DNA of 64,000 nt from Acinetobacter lwoffii (lineage in GTDB: Bacteria; Pseudomonadota; Gammaproteobacteria; Pseudomonadales; Moraxellaceae), in NCBI RefSeq assembly GCF_024129355.1, contig NZ_JAMXXP010000011.1, forward strand, positions 16,675 to 80,674. Reading direction: 5' to 3'. The notes under the pieces are model-generated. The model was not told the DNA's origin. It saw nothing but the letters and a program-made list of their open reading frames with translations, and made no database searches. The translations under genes were made by a program, and so were the position numbers. The stretch's first letter is position 1, and each line of letters begins with the position of its first letter. Positions 52,381-63,950 of the stretch are shown in pieces.

Positions 52381-53301
52381 ATGAATCGCCAAGAAATTGA
52401 TGCATTAGTTAAGCAAATGAACGTTGATACAGCGACAGGTCCTGTAGATGAACGTGTACAACAAGTTGTTGTGCGTTTATTGGGTGACCTTTTCCAGGCT
52501 ATCGAAGATCTTGATATTTCTCAGACTGAACTCTGGAAAGGTCTGGAATACTTTACTGATGCAGGTCAAGCTAATGAATTAGGCTTACTGGCTGCAGGTC
52601 TTGGTCTGGAACATTACTTAGACTTACGCGCGGATGAAGCAGATGCCAAAGCAGGCATTACAGGTGGTACACCACGTACCATCGAAGGCCCGCTGTATGT
52701 TGCAGGTGCACCTGAGTCAGTTGGTTTTGCGCGTATGGATGACGGTTCTGAAGAAGGCAAAATTCCGACCCTGATTATTGAAGGCACAGTGACCGATACT
52801 GACGGCAACATCATTGAAGGTGCAAAAGTTGAAGTCTGGCATGCCAACAGCCTGGGCAACTATTCGTTCTTTGACAAGTCGCAATCTGACTTTAACTTGC
52901 GTCGCAGCATCATTACCGCTGCAGATGGTCAATATACTGCATTGACTACAATGCCAGTGGGTTATGGCTGCCCTCCAGAAGGTACAACTCAGTTTGTACT
53001 GGACAAATTAGGCCGTCACGGTAACCGTCCATCGCACGTACATTACTTTGTATCTGCACCGGGTTACCGCAAGCTGACTACTCAATTCAATATTGAAGGC
53101 GACCAATACCTGTGGGATGACTTTGCATTTGCGACTCGTGAAGGCTTGGTGGCAACTGCGGTTGACGTGACTGATGAAGCTGAAATTGCAAAACGTGGTC
53201 TCAACGGTCCTTTCAAACACATTCAATTTGATATTGAACTTGTGAAAGAGAAACAAGACGCACCTTCTACTGAAGTTGATCGTCGCCGCGCTAGCGCTTA
53301 A
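52381..53301 (+). CDS. catA: Catechol 1,2-dioxygenase
   Basis: The 306-residue intradiol dioxygenase cleaves catechol to cis,cis-muconate. The N-terminal helical dimer/lipid-binding domain spans about residues 1-100; the catalytic beta-sandwich follows with iron ligands Tyr in GPLYVAGAP and GNYSFFDK-type segments, Tyr in LTTMPVGYGCP and two His in RPSHVHYFV near residue 224. In A. baylyi catA is apart from catBC; here it is embedded between catC and benA. Confidence 0.96.
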   Translation: MNRQEIDALVKQMNVDTATGPVDERVQQVVVRLLGDLFQAIEDLDISQTELWKGLEYFTDAGQANELGLLAAGLGLEHYLDLRADEADAKAGITGGTPRTIEGPLYVAGAPESVGFARMDDGSEEGKIPTLIIEGTVTDTDGNIIEGAKVEVWHANSLGNYSFFDKSQSDFNLRRSIITAADGQYTALTTMPVGYGCPPEGTTQFVLDKLGRHGNRPSHVHYFVSAPGYRKLTTQFNIEGDQYLWDDFAFATREGLVATAVDVTDEAEIAKRGLNGPFKHIQFDIELVKEKQDAPSTEVDRRRASA

Positions 53302-53372
53302 TACATTAAGAAGCGGGATATGCCGTGAGATATATCCCGCTGACTTCCCCCTTGGAAAGTCGGAGAAAGGAC

Positions 53373-54761
53373 ATGCCTCGTATTCCCGTAATTAACACCA
53401 GCCATTTAGACCGCATTGACGAATTACTGGTTGATGATTATGAATCTGGTGAATTTAAACTACACCGTTCAGTATTTACAGACCAGGCCCTGTTTGACCT
53501 TGAGATGAAATACATCTTTGAAGGCAACTGGGTTTATCTAGCACATGAAAGCCAGATTCCAAACAATAACGACTTCTATACTACCTATATGGGTCGTCAG
53601 CCGATCATCATTGCACGTAACCGTCAAGGTGAACTGAATGCCATGATCAATGCCTGTTCGCATCGCGGTGCACAATTGTGCCGTAACAAGAAAGGCAATA
53701 AAGCAACTTATACTTGCCCATTCCATGGCTGGACGTTTAATAACTCCGGCAAGTTATTAAAAGTTAAAGATCCGGCTGAAGCGGGTTATTCAGACTGCTT
53801 TAACAAAGACGGTTCCCATGACCTGAAAAAGGTTGCGCGTTTTGAAAGCTATAAAGGTTTCCTGTTCGGCAGCTTGAATCCGGATGTCCCTGCTCTGGAA
53901 GAATACCTGGGTGAAGCGACTAAAATCATTGACATGATCGTGGATCAGTCTGAGCAAGGTCTGGAAGTTTTACGTGGTTCTTCGACTTATACCTATGAAG
54001 GTAACTGGAAGTTGACTGCTGAAAACGGTGCTGATGGTTATCACGTGTCTGCTGTACACTGGAATTATGCTGCAACGACTCAGCAACGTAAAGAAAAAGA
54101 AGCTGGCGACAACATCCGTGCCATGAGCGCAGGTGCATGGGGCAAACAAGGCGGTGGTTCTTACGGCTTTGAACACGGTCACATGCTGCTTTGGACGCAA
54201 TGGGCTAACCCGGAAGACCGTCCTAACTTTGCCAAGAAAGATGAATACACTGCGCAATATGGCGAAGCTATGGCGAAGTGGATGATCGAACGTTCACGTA
54301 ACCTGTGTATCTATCCAAACGTTTACTTCATGGATCAGTTCGGTTCACAAATCCGTGTCCTGCGCCCGATTTCTGTCGATAAGACTGAAGTGACGATTTA
54401 CTGTATCGCGCCTGTGGGTGAAGAGCCTGAAGCGCGTACCCGTCGTATCCGTCAGTATGAAGATTTCTTTAACGCTTCAGGTATGGCGACACCAGACGAT
54501 CTTGAAGAATTCCGTGCTTGTCAGGCAGGTTATGCCGGTATCGCGCTGGAATGGAACGACATGTGCCGTGGTTCTAAACACTGGATTCAAGGTCCGGATG
54601 ATGCTGCCAATGAAATCGGTTTAAAACCAAAACTGTCTGGTATTAAAACTGAAGATGAAGGTCTATACCTGTCTCAGCACCAGTACTGGTTAGAATTGAT
54701 CAAAAAAGGTATTGCGACCGAGAAAGAAATTGCAGCATCCACTGAAGGAGAAAACGCATGA
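53373..54761 (+). CDS. benA: Benzoate 1,2-dioxygenase large subunit
   Basis: The 462-residue oxygenase alpha subunit has the Rieske motif CSHRGAQLC and CPFHGW near residues 95-118, and the mononuclear iron site in [16 protein letters not shown] near 220. It adds dioxygen to benzoate. The ATG at 53373 (GAAAGGAC before it) is used; the frame opening at 53325 lacks a ribosome site. Its end overlaps benB by four bases. Confidence 0.96.
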   Translation: MPRIPVINTSHLDRIDELLVDDYESGEFKLHRSVFTDQALFDLEMKYIFEGNWVYLAHESQIPNNNDFYTTYMGRQPIIIARNRQGELNAMINACSHRGAQLCRNKKGNKATYTCPFHGWTFNNSGKLLKVKDPAEAGYSDCFNKDGSHDLKKVARFESYKGFLFGSLNPDVPALEEYLGEATKIIDMIVDQSEQGLEVLRGSSTYTYEGNWKLTAENGADGYHVSAVHWNYAATTQQRKEKEAGDNIRAMSAGAWGKQGGGSYGFEHGHMLLWTQWANPEDRPNFAKKDEYTAQYGEAMAKWMIERSRNLCIYPNVYFMDQFGSQIRVLRPISVDKTEVTIYCIAPVGEEPEARTRRIRQYEDFFNASGMATPDDLEEFRACQAGYAGIALEWNDMCRGSKHWIQGPDDAANEIGLKPKLSGIKTEDEGLYLSQHQYWLELIKKGIATEKEIAASTEGENA

Positions 54762-55249
54762 GCGACATCACTTTAGAAAATATTGCTCAGTTCCTGTATC
54801 AAGAAGCCCGCTTTTTAGATGATGAACAATGGGATGACTGGTTAACTTGTTATGCCCCTACTGCGTCTTTCTGGATGCCAGCTTGGGATGATGATGACAA
54901 GCTGACCACAGATCCACAGTCTGAAATCTCGTTGATTTACTACCCGGATCGTCAAGGACTGGAAGACCGTGTGTTCCGTATCAAGACTGAACGTTCGTCT
55001 GCAACCATGCCGGACACACGTACCTGCCATAACCTCAGCAATATTGAAATTGTAGAACGTGATGGCGACAAAGTGACTGTACGTTTTAACTGGAATACTC
55101 TGAGCTTCCGTTACAAAACAAGTTACAGCTACTTCGGTATGTCTCGTTATGAAATCGATTTCTCAGGCGATAAACCGCAAATTTTAAGCAAATACGTGGT
55201 ACTGAAAAACGATTACATCAACCAGGTTATCGACATTTATCACCTCTAA
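54758..55249 (+). CDS. benB: Benzoate 1,2-dioxygenase small subunit
   Basis: This 163-residue beta subunit ([30 protein letters not shown], then [12 protein letters not shown]) has the cone-shaped SnoaL-like fold of ring-hydroxylating dioxygenase small subunits and is structural. Its ATG overlaps the benA stop (ATGA). Confidence 0.95.
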   Translation: MSDITLENIAQFLYQEARFLDDEQWDDWLTCYAPTASFWMPAWDDDDKLTTDPQSEISLIYYPDRQGLEDRVFRIKTERSSATMPDTRTCHNLSNIEIVERDGDKVTVRFNWNTLSFRYKTSYSYFGMSRYEIDFSGDKPQILSKYVVLKNDYINQVIDIYHL

Positions 55250-55267
55250 GACTGTTTATACAGCTAG

Positions 55268-56356
<1,089 letters not shown>

Positions 56357-56373
56357 TAGAGGGAATTTGTTCA

Positions 56374-57159
56374 ATGTCTAATCGTCAAAGATTTGAAAAT
56401 AAAGTCGTAATCGTGACCGGTGCCGCGCAAGGCATCGGTCGTGGTGTCGCGCTGCAAGTGGCGAGCGAAGGTGCTCAAGTCGTCATGGCTGACCTTTCCC
56501 CTTATGTGGAAGAAGTTCTGGCTGAAATTGAAGCGACTGGCGGTGATGCGATTACCGTGAAAGCCAATCTGGAAACGTTTGCTGGTGCCCAGTCAGTCGT
56601 TGAAAAAGCCCTAGAAACCTATGGCCGTGTCGATGCGTTAATCAACAACGTGGGTGGCGCGATCTGGATGAAACCTTTCGAAGAATTTTCTGAAGAGGAA
56701 ATTATCAAGGAAGTGAACCGTTCATTGTTCCCGACGCTGTGGTGCTGCCGTGCAGTACTTCCGGAAATGATTAAAAATCAGAAAGGTACCATTGTAAACG
56801 TATCTTCTATTGCGACACGCGGCATTAACCGTGTGCCATATTCGGCATCGAAAGGTGGTGTGAACGGCCTGACCGCTTCCCTTGCCTTTGAACATGCTAA
56901 AGACGGAATCCGTGTCAATGCAATCGCGACAGGTGGTACTGAAGCACCACCACGTAAAGTACCGCGCAATGCCAATCCACTGACTGAATCTGAAAAGGAA
57001 TGGATGCAGCAAGTGGTTGATCAGACCATTGACCGTACTTTCATGGGACGCTACGGTACGATTCAGGAGCAAGTGAATGCGATTGTATTCCTGGCTTCCG
57101 ATGAATCATCTTATATGACAGGTACCGTGGTACCAGTCGGTGGTGGTGATCAAGGCTAG
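56374..57159 (+). CDS. benD: Benzoate cis-diol dehydrogenase
   Basis: The 261-residue short-chain dehydrogenase has TGAAQGIGRG at the nucleotide site, NNVGG, Ser in NVSSIATRG and the YSASKGG active-site motif near residue 155. It oxidises and decarboxylates the benzoate diol to catechol. Confidence 0.95.
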   Translation: MSNRQRFENKVVIVTGAAQGIGRGVALQVASEGAQVVMADLSPYVEEVLAEIEATGGDAITVKANLETFAGAQSVVEKALETYGRVDALINNVGGAIWMKPFEEFSEEEIIKEVNRSLFPTLWCCRAVLPEMIKNQKGTIVNVSSIATRGINRVPYSASKGGVNGLTASLAFEHAKDGIRVNAIATGGTEAPPRKVPRNANPLTESEKEWMQQVVDQTIDRTFMGRYGTIQEQVNAIVFLASDESSYMTGTVVPVGGGDQG

Positions 57160-57217
57160 TCCTGATCATCACGATTTTTAACAGGCTCATGGTTCGACGC
57201 AAGGAGGCACATCACCA

Positions 57218-58438
57218 ATGAATACCCTGTTTCAGACATTAAAAAATGATTGGTCAATTTCAGCAACTGTTGCAGGATTTTTAGCAGTGCTGATTTCCTA
57301 TTCAGGGCCACTGATCATTTTTTTCCAGGCGGCGCAGCAAGCCCAGGTTTCCCCGGACATGATGATTTCATGGATTTGGGGAATTTCTATTGGTGCTGCA
57401 CTCGCAGGTATCTTTTTATCGATTAAATACAAAATACCTGTCGTCACCGCCTGGTCTGCACCCGGAACGGCTTTATTAGTCACGCTGTTTCCTGATATTT
57501 CGCTCAATGAAGCGGTTGCTGCCTATATCACCTCTGCCGTGGTGATTTTTTTCATTGGGATTACCGGTTATTTCGACAAATTGCTGTCCTGGATTCCCCA
57601 GGAAGTCGCTGCCGGAATGATGGCGGGGATTTTACTGCAGTTTGGTTTAGGGTTGTTTACCGCGACCGATACCATGCCCTATATCGTCTTTGGCATGCTG
57701 GCGGTATTTTTGCTGGCCAAGCGTTTCAGTCCACGTTATGCCATGGTCTGGGTGCTGGTTGCCGGTGTGGTTTTAAGCATGTTATTGGGTAAGATTAACC
57801 CGGTCACAGCAGATTTCAGTCTGGCGATTCCGCAATTTATTGCACCAGAATGGACCTGGAGTTCAACCCTGAATCTGGCCCTCCCCCTGATTCTGGTCAG
57901 CCTGTCTGGCCAGTTTTTACCGGGAATGGCGATTATCAAACTCAGTGGTTATGACATGCCCGCCAAGCCAATTATTAGTGCAACCAGTATTGCCTCGCTT
58001 GCAGTGGCCTGTGTAGGTGGTATCACGATTGTCTTGGCCTCGATCACAGCTGCTTTGTGTCTGGGGAAAGATGCCCACGAGCTGAAAGAAAAGCGTTATA
58101 TCGCTGGTGTGGCGAATGGGCTTTTTTACATTTTAGGCGGCTTATTTGCCGGCAGCATTGTCATGCTTTTTAGCCTGATGCCCAAAGAATTAATTGCGGC
58201 TTTGGCAGGACTGGCATTACTGGGTGCGATTGCCACCAACATTTCCGTGGCCATGGGCAAAGAGTCGCAACGTGATGCAGCACTGATCACCTTTTTAGCG
58301 ACTGCTTCCGGCATGCATTTCTTGGGACTGAGTTCAGTCTTTTGGGGAATTTGCATTGGCCTGGTAGCACATTTTCTGCTGTCACAGAAAAACCGTAACG
58401 CAGTTCCGGTTACAGCATCAGATTCAAAACGAGTTTAA
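57218..58438 (+). CDS. benE: Benzoate:H+ symporter BenE
   Basis: The 406-residue inner-membrane protein has about 12 hydrophobic helices with TAWSAPGTALL and EVAAGMMAGILLQFGLGLF blocks of the BenE family. AGGAGG precedes the ATG. With the BenK-type carrier on the other strand there are two benzoate uptake routes. Confidence 0.92.
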   Translation: MNTLFQTLKNDWSISATVAGFLAVLISYSGPLIIFFQAAQQAQVSPDMMISWIWGISIGAALAGIFLSIKYKIPVVTAWSAPGTALLVTLFPDISLNEAVAAYITSAVVIFFIGITGYFDKLLSWIPQEVAAGMMAGILLQFGLGLFTATDTMPYIVFGMLAVFLLAKRFSPRYAMVWVLVAGVVLSMLLGKINPVTADFSLAIPQFIAPEWTWSSTLNLALPLILVSLSGQFLPGMAIIKLSGYDMPAKPIISATSIASLAVACVGGITIVLASITAALCLGKDAHELKEKRYIAGVANGLFYILGGLFAGSIVMLFSLMPKELIAALAGLALLGAIATNISVAMGKESQRDAALITFLATASGMHFLGLSSVFWGICIGLVAHFLLSQKNRNAVPVTASDSKRV

Positions 58439-58475
58439 AGACATCCATCAGTTTAGGATATGTAAGGACCAGATT

Positions 58476-59147
58476 ATGATAGATAAAAGTTCATTATCAT
58501 TGAAAGAAGCACTCTCCCAGATCAAGGACGGTTCTACCATTATGATCGGTGGTTTCGGTACAGCGGGTCAGCCTGCTGAACTGATTGATGGTCTGATCGA
58601 ATTGGGTATTAAAGACCTGATTATTGTCAACAATAATGCCGGTAATGGCGATTATGGTCTGGCGAAACTGCTTAAAGCGGGCGCTGTGCGTAAAATTATC
58701 TGTTCTTTCCCGCGTCAGTCAGATTCCTGGGTATTTGACGAACTCTATCGTGCAGGCAAGATCGAACTGGAACTGGTGCCGCAAGGTAATCTGGCTTGCC
58801 GTATTCAGGCAGCAGGTATGGGCTTAGGTCCAATCTACACGCCTACCGGTTTTGGTACTTTGCTGGCTGAAGGCAAACCGACCATGAACTACGAAGGTAA
58901 AGACTACGTTTTAGAAAATCCAATTAAAGCTGACTTTGCTTTAATTAAAGCTTCTAAAGGCGACCGTTGGGGCAATCTGGTCTACCGTAAATCTGCGCGT
59001 AACTTCGGCCCGATTATGGCGATGGCTGCGGATGTGACGATTGCTCAAGTTTCTGAAGTGGTTGAACTGGGTGCACTGGATCCGGAACACATCATCACCC
59101 CGGGAATTTTTGTTCAACACGTTGTTCAAGTTAAACCTGCACAATAA
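58476..59147 (+). CDS. catI: 3-oxoadipate CoA-transferase subunit A
   Basis: The 223-residue alpha subunit has the CoA-transferase block GSTIMIGGFGTAGQPAELID near the start and NNNAGNGDYGLAKLL. With CatJ it moves CoA from succinyl-CoA to 3-oxoadipate. The name catI rather than pcaI is chosen because it is inside the cat run. Confidence 0.94.
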   Translation: MIDKSSLSLKEALSQIKDGSTIMIGGFGTAGQPAELIDGLIELGIKDLIIVNNNAGNGDYGLAKLLKAGAVRKIICSFPRQSDSWVFDELYRAGKIELELVPQGNLACRIQAAGMGLGPIYTPTGFGTLLAEGKPTMNYEGKDYVLENPIKADFALIKASKGDRWGNLVYRKSARNFGPIMAMAADVTIAQVSEVVELGALDPEHIITPGIFVQHVVQVKPAQ

Positions 59148-59166
59148 TTGGCATCGGAGATAAATA

Positions 59167-59823
59167 ATGAGCTATAGCAAACTGACCCGTGACCAGATCG
59201 CTGAACGTGTGGCACAAGATATTCCTGATGGCGCTTATGTGAACCTCGGTATTGGTTTACCGACCAAGATTTCCAGCTACCTGCCAAGCGATAAAGACGT
59301 CTTCCTGCATTCTGAAAATGGCCTGTTGGCTTTCGGTCCTCCTCCTGCTGAAGAAGACCGCGATCCTGAGCTGATTAATGCTGGTAAAGAATTCGTAACT
59401 TTACTTGAAGGCGGTTCATTCTTCCATCATGGTGATTCTTTCGCGATGATGCGTGGCGGTCACTTAGACATCGCCGTACTGGGCGCGTTCCAGGTCGCTG
59501 AAAATGGTGACTTGGCTAACTGGCATACCGGTGCACCGGATGCAATTCCAGCAGTCGGCGGTGCGATGGATCTGGCTGTGGGCGCGAAGAAAGTCTTTAT
59601 TACGACTGACCACGTGACCAAAAAAGGCGAGCCAAAAATCGTGGCTGAACTGACGTATCCGGCTACTGGCTTGAAATGTGTCGACCGTATCTATACCGAC
59701 CTCTGCGTGATTGATGTCACCCCTGAAGGGATGAAAGTGATTGAGAAAGTTGAAGGTCTGTCATTTGAAGAATTGCAGTCATTGACTGGTGCCAAACTGA
59801 TTGATGCGACTCAATCAAATTAA
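59167..59823 (+). CDS. catJ: 3-oxoadipate CoA-transferase subunit B
   Basis: The 218-residue beta subunit contains GAYVNLGIGLPTKISSYL and the catalytic glutamate block LHSENGLLAFGP near residue 50. It is 19 nt downstream of catI. A REP-like repeat follows before catF. Confidence 0.94.
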   Translation: MSYSKLTRDQIAERVAQDIPDGAYVNLGIGLPTKISSYLPSDKDVFLHSENGLLAFGPPPAEEDRDPELINAGKEFVTLLEGGSFFHHGDSFAMMRGGHLDIAVLGAFQVAENGDLANWHTGAPDAIPAVGGAMDLAVGAKKVFITTDHVTKKGEPKIVAELTYPATGLKCVDRIYTDLCVIDVTPEGMKVIEKVEGLSFEELQSLTGAKLIDATQSN

Positions 59824-59830
59824 GGGGAAG

Positions 59831-59921
59831 TCCCTCCTTTATTAAAGGAGGGATTTAGGGAGGATTTGAGGAATAAAACTACTTCATTAAATCCCTCCCA
59901 ACCTCCCTTTAAAAAGGGAGG
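59831..59921. repeat. Inverted pair of REP-like palindromes between catJ and catF
   Basis: TCCCTCCTTTATTAAAGGAGGGA (split as TCCCTCCTTTA-T-TAAAGGAGGGA, 59831-59853) and CCTCCCTTTAAAAAGGGAGG (59902-59921) are arranged head to head, each with a TTnGGGAGGATTT-like side arm. The pair lies inside an operon, where such stems can stabilise or attenuate mRNA. Confidence 0.75.
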
Positions 59922-59956
59922 AGTTTTCTTCTTTTAAATATGTGAGCAAATACACA

Positions 59957-61162
59957 ATGAAAAACGCATATATTATCGATGCCATCCGTACCCCATTCGG
60001 CCGTTATGCCGGTGGTCTCGCGCCTGTCCGTGCAGATGACTTAGGTGCGCTGCCAATTAAAGCTTTGATGGAACGTAATCCAAGTGTGAACTGGGAACAG
60101 GTCGATGACGTGATCTATGGCTGTGCCAATCAGGCCGGTGAAGACAACCGTAACGTCGGTCGTATGTCTTCTCTGCTTGCAGGTTTGCCTTATCAGGTAC
60201 CAGCGACGACCGTGAACCGCCTGTGTGGTTCATCGATGGATGCCATCGCAATGGCAGCACGTGCGATTAAAGCCGGTGAAGCGAATCTGATTATTGCTGG
60301 TGGTGTAGAAAGCATGTCACGCGCCCCATTCGTGATGGGCAAGTCAGAAACGGCGTATGGCCGTAGCCAGAAGATTGAAGACACCACCATGGGATGGCGT
60401 TTTATCAATCCGAAACTGAAAGAAATGTACGGCGTAGAAACCATGCCGCAAACGGCTGAAAATCTGGCGGAACAGTTCAACATCAACCGTGAAGACCAGG
60501 ACAAGTTTGCCTTGACCAGCCAGCAACGTACTGCAGCAGCACAGGCCAAAGGTTTCTATAAAAATGAAATTATTCCTGTAGTGATTCCACAGCGTAAAGG
60601 CGATCCGGTGGTTGTCGATACTGATGAACATCCGCGTGCATCTACCACTGCAGAAGCTCTGGCAAAACTGAAGCCTGTGGTGAAAGCAGAGGGGACGGTA
60701 ACGGCGGGTAATGCTTCAGGGATTAACGATGGTGCAGCTGCCCTGTTGATCGCGTCTGATGAAGCAATTGCTCAACATGGCTTAAAACCACGTGCCAAAA
60801 TTATTGGTTCAACCGTCGTTGGTGTTGAACCACGTATCATGGGCTTTGGTCCAGCACCTGCCATTAAGAAATTACTGGCGCAAACCGGTCTGACTTTAGA
60901 GCAGATGGATGTGATCGAGCTGAATGAAGCTTTTGCAGCACAAGCTTTGGCTTGTACTCGTGACCTTGGCATTGAAGATGGTTCAGAGAAAGTCAATCCG
61001 AATGGTGGTGCAATTGCTTTGGGCCATCCACTTGGTGCATCTGGCGCACGCTTAGTCACAACCGCACTCAACCAGCTGGAACAAACTGGCGGTAAATACG
61101 GTCTTTGTTCAATGTGTATTGGTGTCGGTCAAGGCATCGCTTTGATTATTGAACGCGTTTAA
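59957..61162 (+). CDS. catF: 3-oxoadipyl-CoA thiolase
   Basis: The 401-residue thiolase has the active-site Cys in [11 protein letters not shown] near residue 90, [10 protein letters not shown], and the C-terminal [10 protein letters not shown] and CIGVGQG with the second Cys. It splits 3-oxoadipyl-CoA to succinyl-CoA and acetyl-CoA. The ATG at 59957 is used (family length 401); a GTG at 59942 is the alternative. Confidence 0.94.
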   Translation: MKNAYIIDAIRTPFGRYAGGLAPVRADDLGALPIKALMERNPSVNWEQVDDVIYGCANQAGEDNRNVGRMSSLLAGLPYQVPATTVNRLCGSSMDAIAMAARAIKAGEANLIIAGGVESMSRAPFVMGKSETAYGRSQKIEDTTMGWRFINPKLKEMYGVETMPQTAENLAEQFNINREDQDKFALTSQQRTAAAQAKGFYKNEIIPVVIPQRKGDPVVVDTDEHPRASTTAEALAKLKPVVKAEGTVTAGNASGINDGAAALLIASDEAIAQHGLKPRAKIIGSTVVGVEPRIMGFGPAPAIKKLLAQTGLTLEQMDVIELNEAFAAQALACTRDLGIEDGSEKVNPNGGAIALGHPLGASGARLVTTALNQLEQTGGKYGLCSMCIGVGQGIALIIERV

Positions 61163-61175
61163 TCCTCATTCAAAG

Positions 61176-61196
61176 TCCCCCTTTCATAAAGGGGGA
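61176..61196. repeat. Single REP-like palindrome between catF and catD
   Basis: TCCCCCTTT-CAT-AAAGGGGGA followed by TTTAGGAGGATTTAT matches one arm of the catJ-catF element, including the side arm. Confidence 0.7.
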
Positions 61197-61230
61197 TTTA
61201 GGAGGATTTATAAGATTAAGGACTTAAAAA

Positions 61231-62010
61231 ATGCCAACATTTACATCCAACGATGCCCAGATCAATTACCAGACTTTTGGTGATGCCAGCAAACCTGCCC
61301 TGGTTTTTTCTAACTCATTGGGCACTAAATTCAGCATGTGGCAACCACAAATTGAATTTTTCCAGCAGGACTATTTTGTCGTGTGTTATGACACCCGTGG
61401 TCATGGAGCTTCCTCTGCACCGCAAGGTCCGTATAGCCTGGACCAGCTAGGACAGGATGTAGTGAATCTGCTGGATCACCTGAACATCCAGAAAGCGGCA
61501 TTCTGTGGCATTTCTATGGGTGGTTTAACCGGTCAATGGTTAGCGATTAACAAACCTGAACGTTTTAGCCACGTGATTATCTGCAACACAGCAGCAAAAA
61601 TCGGTCAGGAACAGGCCTGGAATGACCGTGCCGCCCTCGTTCGTGAACAAGGTTTACAACCGATTGCATCTACTGCAGCATCACGCTGGTTTACCGATCC
61701 CTTTATCCAGAGCAACGCAGCGACAGTTGCAGAACTTTCAAACGACCTTGGAGCTGGCAGCCCGGAAGGTTATGCAAGTTGTTGCGAAGCTTTGGCTAAG
61801 GCGGATTTACGTGAACAGATTAAAACCATTTCAGTGCCGGTACTGATTGTGGCTGGTCAGCAAGACCCTGTGACGACGGTTGCAGATGGTCAAGCCATGC
61901 AAGCTGAAATTTCACAAAGCCAGTTGTTTGAAATCAATGCCTCGCACATTTCCAATGTGGAGCAACCTGAAGCCTTTAATCAGGCAGTTCAGAAATTTAT
62001 TGCAGCTTAA
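61231..62010 (+). CDS. catD: 3-oxoadipate enol-lactonase
   Basis: The 259-residue alpha/beta hydrolase has the nucleophile elbow GISMGG near residue 95, YDTRGHGASSAP and a C-terminal His in NASHISNVEQP. It hydrolyses the enol-lactone to 3-oxoadipate. It is the last gene of the run. Confidence 0.94.
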   Translation: MPTFTSNDAQINYQTFGDASKPALVFSNSLGTKFSMWQPQIEFFQQDYFVVCYDTRGHGASSAPQGPYSLDQLGQDVVNLLDHLNIQKAAFCGISMGGLTGQWLAINKPERFSHVIICNTAAKIGQEQAWNDRAALVREQGLQPIASTAASRWFTDPFIQSNAATVAELSNDLGAGSPEGYASCCEALAKADLREQIKTISVPVLIVAGQQDPVTTVADGQAMQAEISQSQLFEINASHISNVEQPEAFNQAVQKFIAA

Positions 62011-62025
62011 ATACTAGAGGCAAAG

Positions 62026-62055
62026 AAAAAGCCACTGTTGATCAGTGGCTTTTTT
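62026..62055. terminator. Bidirectional terminator after catD
   Basis: AAAAAGCCACTG and CAGTGGCTTTTT arms (12 bp) enclose TTGAT with T-runs on both strands, ending both the cat run and the convergent EamA gene. Confidence 0.93.
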
Positions 62056-62084
62056 ATGCTTAGATTTAAAAAACTGGTTCTACA

Positions 62085-62972
62085 TCAGGCCCAGATCACT
62101 AAAATCGCTGCAATCACTACTAAGCCCAGACCCCAATGCTCGGTACGTGCCAGTTTTTCTTTAAAGAAATATGCCGAAATCAGCATACTAAACAGAATCT
62201 CAATTTGTCCTAAGGTTTTCACGACCGGCACACTCATCATGCTCATGGCAGTAAACCAGCCTAGTGATGCCATAAAACTGCACACACTCACTTTAAAAGT
62301 TAAGCCCAGACGCTGCCACATGGCCACTAAAGTCTGGCGGCTGAATAGGCTTAGATAAAGCAGCATACTCAGGCACTGAAAACTGATCACCATTAACAAC
62401 ACCCAGGCCGCACGATGCAAGGTTGGTAAAGTGGTTAATTCTAAACTGGCTTCGCGTACCAGTAGTGAGGTAATGGCAAAACTTAAACCGCTTCCGATGC
62501 CAATAGCCAGTGTTCTGGCTGAAAACCCACTGACCTGTTGGCCTTTACTCAATAAAAATACCGCATATCCGCCTAGTGCCACACCAATCCACGCCAGGAA
62601 TGACAAATGATCCGCTAAAAAGGTCACGCCGATAATGGCGGCTAAAATGGCTTCGCTTTTCGCCAACCCCACTCCAACGGCATAATTTTTTTGCTTGAAC
62701 AGTTGCACCATCAGTGCCGTAGCTAAAATCTGACTGCAACCCGCAATTACTACATAGATCCAAAACTTTGGGGTGAAGTGAGCCACACTTTCAACCGGCT
62801 TGAAATAATACAGGCTGCTCAGGTACAGCACAGCAAATGGCAAGCCAAAAATAAAGCGTGCCAGGGTGACTCCCCACACATCCACCGTGGTACTAAGCTG
62901 TTTTTGAAAGGCGTTACGCCAAGCCTGCATAAATGCAGCCATTAAAGTGAAGAAAATCCAGCTGAATGCCAT
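62085..62972 (-). CDS. EamA/DMT-superfamily membrane transporter
   Basis: The 295-residue protein has ten hydrophobic helices in two repeats (MAFSWIFFTLMAAFMQAWRNA; AKSEAILAAIIGVTFLADHLS; TLGQIEILFSMLISAYFFKEKL). Such proteins export amino acids or metabolites. The substrate is unknown and the context gives no hint. Confidence 0.85.
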   Translation of the reverse strand: MAFSWIFFTLMAAFMQAWRNAFQKQLSTTVDVWGVTLARFIFGLPFAVLYLSSLYYFKPVESVAHFTPKFWIYVVIAGCSQILATALMVQLFKQKNYAVGVGLAKSEAILAAIIGVTFLADHLSFLAWIGVALGGYAVFLLSKGQQVSGFSARTLAIGIGSGLSFAITSLLVREASLELTTLPTLHRAAWVLLMVISFQCLSMLLYLSLFSRQTLVAMWQRLGLTFKVSVCSFMASLGWFTAMSMMSVPVVKTLGQIEILFSMLISAYFFKEKLARTEHWGLGLVVIAAILVIWA

Positions 62973-63072
62973 CTACTGATCGCTATTACCTCAAAAGTAA
63001 ATTAATTCTATGCCTTAGTAAAAGCGCTGACTAATTAAAAATAGGATACTCGCCGATAGCGGAAAGTTTGGA

Positions 63073-63885
63073 TTACTTTCTAAATTCACTCACTAATTTG
63101 GCAAGTTGCTCCATTCCATCAAAGGTGGTTGGAATCTTGTCATCAGATGAAACTAGCGGTGAAAAGATAATATTTTCAAATTTCTCAAAGCCTGCTGCAT
63201 TTTTCTTATGCAGTTTTTCTGAATCTTCAGCATAGTTATGGATGAACTGACACAGTGCCATGCGAAGTTCTAGCTGCATCATTTGAGATTGGACTGCTCT
63301 TTTGTCTTGTAAAGAAATTTTTAAAAGATATAACGTAATTAAAATTAAAGTAATGAAGGGAATAGAAATAAACCACATACCAGTAGGTAGCTTTCCATCA
63401 AAATAGAAAAATGCTCCAATTAATGCACCTAATTCCACAAAAGGTATAGAAAACATTGTTGCTGCAACAAAGCTATAAGTACCTTTTGCATTATCTAACT
63501 CTATTTTTTTCTGATCATAAAGCTCTTTAAAACCTTTATTGAGCAAAACGAAATCATAAGTTTGTTTATTTTTTTCAAGACGCTTTTCTAATTCTGATAC
63601 TTCACTTTTTTTAGATTCAAATGTACTAGTCCAAGCATCAATTTTTTCTATATTTCTGTGATTAGACTCTAAATATTCAATATATTTTGAAAAATGATCA
63701 GGTGTTAAAGTTTCAATTATTTTTTGAAAATTTGGATTAGAATAAACTTTACTTAACAGTTTAAATGGCAATTTATCTATAAAAGAAAAAATATAATTTA
63801 CTTCAGGACTGAATTTATTTGCATTATTTTCAATAAAATCAAAAAAGGATTTTTGAAAAGAGTATCTATAATCTTTCCTAAACAT
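63073..63885 (-). CDS. Unknown protein with coiled coil and two membrane helices
   Basis: I do not recognise this 270-residue protein. A soluble N-terminal half with a coiled coil (about residues 85-135, SELEKRLEKNKQTYDFV) precedes two hydrophobic helices (about 136-160 and 166-190) and a cytoplasmic or periplasmic tail. Codon use is AT-rich, unlike the cat genes, and an apparent insertion sequence starts just beyond it, so it may be recently acquired. Confidence 0.65.
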   Translation of the reverse strand: MFRKDYRYSFQKSFFDFIENNANKFSPEVNYIFSFIDKLPFKLLSKVYSNPNFQKIIETLTPDHFSKYIEYLESNHRNIEKIDAWTSTFESKKSEVSELEKRLEKNKQTYDFVLLNKGFKELYDQKKIELDNAKGTYSFVAATMFSIPFVELGALIGAFFYFDGKLPTGMWFISIPFITLILITLYLLKISLQDKRAVQSQMMQLELRMALCQFIHNYAEDSEKLHKKNAAGFEKFENIIFSPLVSSDDKIPTTFDGMEQLAKLVSEFRK

Positions 63886-63950
63886 TACTTCTTTATAATA
63901 TGCATAGATTAGATCTCTTGCGAAAGTAAAAAATTGTTTATACTAGCCCC